Below, piece after piece: positions 6,059 to 9,038 of a stretch of DNA of 9,038 bases. The DNA comes from Hyphomonadaceae bacterium UBA2389 (GTDB lineage Bacteria > Pseudomonadota > Alphaproteobacteria > Caulobacterales > Aquidulcibacteraceae): the NCBI GenBank assembly GCA_002343395.1, contig DDSN01000113.1:1-9038 (forward strand). Direction: 5' to 3'. The notes beneath the pieces are model-generated. The model worked only from the letters and a program-made list of their open reading frames with translations. It had not been told where the DNA came from and searched no databases. Position 1 is the first letter of the stretch. Every line of letters starts with the position of its first letter. Position numbers and translations under genes: made by a program.

Positions 6059-7431
6059 GCGCGCGCATTCTCTTAGCCGACGACGACGCTTCGCTCCGGT
6101 TCGTTCTGCAGCAAGCGCTTACAAATGAGGGATACGCCGTGCGCGCCACCAGCAATGTGGCGACCTTGTCAAAGTGGCTGCGCGATGGGGAGGGCGATCT
6201 CGTCCTAAGCGACGTCTACATGGGCGAAAGCTGCATTTTCGACGAACTGCCGAAGATGCGCATGGCGAAGCCCGACGTTCCCATCATTGTCATGAGCGCG
6301 CAATCGACGGTGGCGACGGCGCTGTCGGCGAGCAATGCTGGCGCTTTCGACTATGTGCCGAAGCCCTTTGATCTCGAACACCTGCTCGCGCTGATCCGCG
6401 CCGCGCTACAGCGCGAGCCCGACGCGCGTTTGCGTTCGTTGAGCGCGCGCGCGGAAAAGGACGAAGCGCTGCCGGTGATCGGCCGATCGCCGGCGATGCA
6501 GGACGCTTACCGCATCATGGCGCGCGTTGCCGGAACCGAGCTCACGGTCTTGATCGAGGGAGAGAGCGGGGTCGGCAAGGAACGCATCGCGCGCACCGTG
6601 CATGAGAACAGCCGCCGCGCGCGAGGGCCCTTTGTCGCCGTAAGCCTGGCGGGAGCAAGCGCCGAGCATGTTGAGAGCGCGCTGTTCGCTCCGAATCTTG
6701 GGCGTATGACGCAAGCGCAGGGCGGCACGCTCTTCCTCGAAGACGTGGATGACCTCCCTAGCGCCGCGCAAACGCGGCTCGCTGGGCTGTTGCACGAGGA
6801 CTGCCGCGCGGCGGACATTCGCTTGATCGCCGCTTCGAAAGTCGACCTCTCCGCGCGTGTTAGAGAGGGGACGTTTCGCCAAGACCTTTTTCACCGTCTG
6901 AGCGTCGTGACCATTCGCATTCCGCCGTTGCGCGAGCGATTGGAAGATGTCGGCGATCTCGCGCGCGCCTTCCTCGTCCGCGCCCGCCGCGAAGGCTTGC
7001 CCGCGAAAACCTTGGACGCCAGCGCCGTGGAAAGGCTCGAGGGGTACGCGTTTCCTGGCAATGTCCGGGAGCTTGAGAACTTGCTTCGGCGCGCCATTGC
7101 GCTGACCCCTTCTCCGGTGTTGACGGCGCGGGATGTCGACGCGCACCTGTCGCCAACCAGTAGGCCAGACCTCGACTTGGAAGGTGATGGGCGCTTCGAA
7201 ACATCGGTGAGCGAACGCTTGGCCGCCGAGTTCGCCTCGGCCCAGCCGGGCCTGCCCCAACCAGGGCTTTACGACCGGTTGCTGGCCGAGGTTGAGCGTC
7301 CGTTGATCGTGGCTACGTTGCGGGCGACGCAGGGCAACCAAATCCGTGCGGCCGCAGTTTTGGGTATTAATCGCAATACCTTACGCAAGAAAATCCAAGT
7401 GCTCGGCATCCCAACTGGTAGAAGTGATTGA
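6055..7431 (+). CDS. ntrC: NtrC response regulator lacking the GAFTGA sigma-54 loop
   Basis: A 458-residue NtrC. The receiver (1-~120) has acidic D9-D11, phospho-acceptor D53, S81 and K103. The AAA+ domain (~140-365) has Walker A GESGVGK (169-175), Walker B TLFLED (225-230), arginine-finger region FRQDLFHRL (274-282) and sensor II FPGNVRELENLLRRA (333-347). The C-terminal Fis-type HTH (GNQIRAAAVLGINRNTLRKK, 427-446) binds DNA. The unusual point is between ESALF (207-211) and GGTLF (223-227): only 11 residues remain where classical NtrC has about 22, and GAFTGA is gone. The second sigma-54-contacting loop, after TRL (240-242), is about 9 residues short. Walker B reads ED instead of DE, and sensor I reads AASK. 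R. capsulatus NtrC also lacks GAFTGA and works with sigma-70 RNA polymerase; I infer the same here. The frame is intact, so this is a specialised protein, not a decayed one. Confidence 0.94.
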   Translation: MSARILLADDDASLRFVLQQALTNEGYAVRATSNVATLSKWLRDGEGDLVLSDVYMGESCIFDELPKMRMAKPDVPIIVMSAQSTVATALSASNAGAFDYVPKPFDLEHLLALIRAALQREPDARLRSLSARAEKDEALPVIGRSPAMQDAYRIMARVAGTELTVLIEGESGVGKERIARTVHENSRRARGPFVAVSLAGASAEHVESALFAPNLGRMTQAQGGTLFLEDVDDLPSAAQTRLAGLLHEDCRAADIRLIAASKVDLSARVREGTFRQDLFHRLSVVTIRIPPLRERLEDVGDLARAFLVRARREGLPAKTLDASAVERLEGYAFPGNVRELENLLRRAIALTPSPVLTARDVDAHLSPTSRPDLDLEGDGRFETSVSERLAAEFASAQPGLPQPGLYDRLLAEVERPLIVATLRATQGNQIRAAAVLGINRNTLRKKIQVLGIPTGRSD

Positions 7432-7447
7432 CGCCAGCGTGTTCGTG

Positions 7448-7465
7448 GGTCAACACCCTGTGACC
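7448..7465. repeat. Small inverted repeat in the ntrC-ntrY gap
   Basis: The 59-bp gap (7432-7490) holds GGTCA (7448-7452) and TGACC (7461-7465), perfect 5-bp arms with an 8-nt spacer. An overlapping alternative, GGGT/ACCC, would form a tight 4-bp hairpin. There is no T run, so it is not a terminator by usual rules. It may be chance, or a processing or attenuation element between ntrBC and ntrY. Only the symmetry is observed. Confidence 0.2.
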
Positions 7466-7490
7466 AAATGGCCACATGGAGCCCCCGGCC

Positions 7491-9038
7491 ATGGCGCTGA
7501 GCACGGGAACTGCGGAAGCCGCCGAAGCGGCGATTCTGAGTGACCGCCCGCAAGGGCGCAGCGCGCTTGCGTTCATGGTCGGCCTCGGCGTGGCGTCCGC
7601 GCTAACCCTGGCGGCCACTATTCTCCTGCTCGGCGGCGAGGGGCTGGCGGGACAGGCAAACGGCACCATCCGCGCGCTTCTGATCGTGAGCCTTCTGGTG
7701 ACGGCCGGAATGGCGACAATCCTGATGCTGCGCTTGGCGCGCGTCGCCAACGCATGGCGCTCGGCGGCGACGGGCGCGCGTTTGCATGTTCGGTTCGTGA
7801 CATTGTTTTCGCTCGCGGCGCTGGCGCCCGCCCTGATCGTCGCGGCGTTTCTCGGGTTCACATTTAGCCAAGGCGTCGAGCGCTGGTTCAGCGACCGCGT
7901 GGAGACCACGATTGAAAACGCCGCCGAAGTGGGGCGCGCTTATGTCGATCTCGCTTCTGGCGGCTTGAGCCGTGAAGTCGAGGCGATGGCGGTCGACCTT
8001 AATCTCGCCGAACGCGGGCTCACGGAAGACCGCTCGCGCTACCTAAGCTTCTTAGCCGCACAGGCGGAGCGGCGCGAACTATCATCGGCGTATGTGATCG
8101 ACTCAACAGGACGCGTGCTCGCTGACGCCGCGCCCACAGGTGCAGCGCCCTTGGCGACGCCGACACCCGAGAGCTTTCGCGCTGCCACGAACAACGCAAT
8201 TGATATCGCGTTCGACGATCAGCACGATCGTGTTGTCGCGCTTTACCGTTTGACCGCGTATCCTGACGCCTTCCTCGCCGTGACGCGCGAAATCGAGCCG
8301 GGTCTTGTCGGCCGACTGCGAGATTTTCGTGCGTCTGTGCTGGATTATCGAGGTGCGCGTGCGCAGCAGGGCGCGCTGCGCAATCTGTTTGGGCTGGCCT
8401 ACTTTTCAACCGCGATGATTGTCTTGCTGGCGGCGGGTTGGGTTGGCTTGACGAGCGCGACGCGCGTCGCTGAACCGATCGGCCGGCTCGTGGGGGCGGC
8501 CCGGCGGGTGGCGTCCGGCGATCTTAAGGCGCGGGTCGCCGTCGGCGAGGAACGAGACGAAATCGACGCGCTCGCCACGGCGTTCAACCGCATGACCGCG
8601 CAACTTGATACGCAACGACGCGAGTTGGTCACGGCGCAGGAAGACGCCGAGGCGCGCCGCCGCTTCATCGAGGCGGTTCTCGGCGGGGTGAGCGCCGGCG
8701 TGGTTGGGCTCGACCGCGACGGCCGGATCATCGCGGTCAACCGCTCAGCCGCGCGGCTGCTGAGCCTGAACGATGACGCCGTCGTTGGGCGCCGTCTTGT
8801 CGATATCGCGCCCGAGTTCGGCGAGCTTCTCAATCAGCCCGCGCCAGCGGGTCCTACGCAGCCGCAGCGCGTCGACATCGCGCGCGGCGAGGCGTCGCTG
8901 AATCTGAGCGTCCGCATGAGCCCCGACGCGGAAGGCGGCCTGGTGCTCACGTTCGACGACATGACCAAGTTGATCGCGGCGCAGAGGCAAGAAGCTTGGA
9001 AGGATGTCGCGCGGCGGATCGCGCACGAGATCAAGAAC
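7491..9038 (+). CDS. ntrY: Membrane sensor histidine kinase NtrY (3' end outside window)
   Basis: The first 516 residues of an NtrY kinase, open to the right edge. There are three membrane segments near 25-47, 60-82 and 102-125, then a ~170-residue extracytoplasmic sensor region, and a fourth segment near 299-322. A HAMP linker follows (TRVAEPIGRLVGAARRVASG..., ~324-377), then a PAS domain (RRFIEAVLGGVSAGVVGLD..., ~390-495) and the start of the H-box, WKDVARRIAHEIKN, with phospho-acceptor H512. The ATPase domain would follow downstream. NtrY pairs with NtrX, whose gene is usually next; the pair is tied to nitrogen and redox/microaerobic responses and envelope control in alphaproteobacteria. 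The start is uncertain: ATG 7491 has GGAG nine bases upstream, while the in-frame ATG 7476 adds MEPPA and has no ribosome site. TGA at 7461-7463 closes the frame above both. It lies 59 bp after ntrC in the same orientation, probably in the same operon. Confidence 0.93.
   Translation, partial: MALSTGTAEAAEAAILSDRPQGRSALAFMVGLGVASALTLAATILLLGGEGLAGQANGTIRALLIVSLLVTAGMATILMLRLARVANAWRSAATGARLHVRFVTLFSLAALAPALIVAAFLGFTFSQGVERWFSDRVETTIENAAEVGRAYVDLASGGLSREVEAMAVDLNLAERGLTEDRSRYLSFLAAQAERRELSSAYVIDSTGRVLADAAPTGAAPLATPTPESFRAATNNAIDIAFDDQHDRVVALYRLTAYPDAFLAVTREIEPGLVGRLRDFRASVLDYRGARAQQGALRNLFGLAYFSTAMIVLLAAGWVGLTSATRVAEPIGRLVGAARRVASGDLKARVAVGEERDEIDALATAFNRMTAQLDTQRRELVTAQEDAEARRRFIEAVLGGVSAGVVGLDRDGRIIAVNRSAARLLSLNDDAVVGRRLVDIAPEFGELLNQPAPAGPTQPQRVDIARGEASLNLSVRMSPDAEGGLVLTFDDMTKLIAAQRQEAWKDVARRIAHEIKN

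Noticed and set aside
6406..7341. 311-codon minus-strand open frame antisense to ntrC
   Set aside because: It is a complement shadow of the AAA+ and HTH coding sequence.
6055..7431. ntrC as a decaying pseudogene because GAFTGA is missing
   Set aside because: The reading frame, receiver residues, Walker A, arginine fingers and HTH are intact, and the deletions are clean and in frame. Specialisation fits better.
1..9038. tRNA, rRNA, CRISPR array, insertion sequence or phage elements
   Set aside because: I saw no cloverleaf, spaced direct repeats, transposase motif or terminal repeats. The window is covered almost completely by housekeeping genes.

Overview
The window is gene-dense, high-G+C DNA with short intergenic gaps. 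It looks like a chromosomal housekeeping region of an alphaproteobacterium. Three things point there: the order Coq10/RatA-type protein, CinA C-terminal domain protein and fused IspDF; an ntrB-ntrC-ntrY operon beside it; and the family-typical protein sequences. The NtrC type suggests a Caulobacterales/Hyphomonadaceae-like or Rhodobacter-like relative. I cannot name a genus from the sequence alone.

Layout. Bases 1-383 (+) hold the 3' part of a START-fold Coq10/RatA family gene. Bases 380-871 (-) hold a stand-alone CinA C-terminal domain protein (PncC-like NMN deamidase), convergent with the first gene and with interlocked stop codons. A 112-bp divergent gap leads to 984-3728 (+), a 914-residue fused membrane/spermidine-synthase-like protein. 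Its stop codon interlocks with that of ispDF (3725-4870, -), which encodes the bifunctional methylerythritol-phosphate (MEP) pathway enzyme. A 129-bp divergent region with two inverted repeats separates ispDF from the nitrogen-regulation operon: ntrB (5000-6058), ntrC (6055-7431) and the first 516 codons of ntrY (7491-9038, running off the window).

How the genes work together. NtrB (cytoplasmic PAS histidine kinase) and NtrC (response regulator) form the nitrogen-status two-component pair. NtrY is the membrane-bound kinase whose partner NtrX normally follows it. IspDF makes isoprenoid precursors. The Coq10/RatA protein probably serves quinone function, and the CinA-like protein probably serves pyridine nucleotide salvage. 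The membrane/aminopropyltransferase-like fusion has no established role in this setting.

The most notable signal is in NtrC. Its AAA+ domain has Walker A, arginine-finger and helix-turn-helix (HTH) motifs, but it has lost the GAFTGA loop, has a shortened second (pre-sensor I) loop, and has an inverted ED in Walker B. This fits a sigma-54-independent NtrC of the kind known from Rhodobacter capsulatus, not a classical enhancer-binding protein. Secondary signals are the perfect 7-bp inverted repeat between ispDF and ntrB, and the dyad symmetries at both interlocked convergent gene ends.
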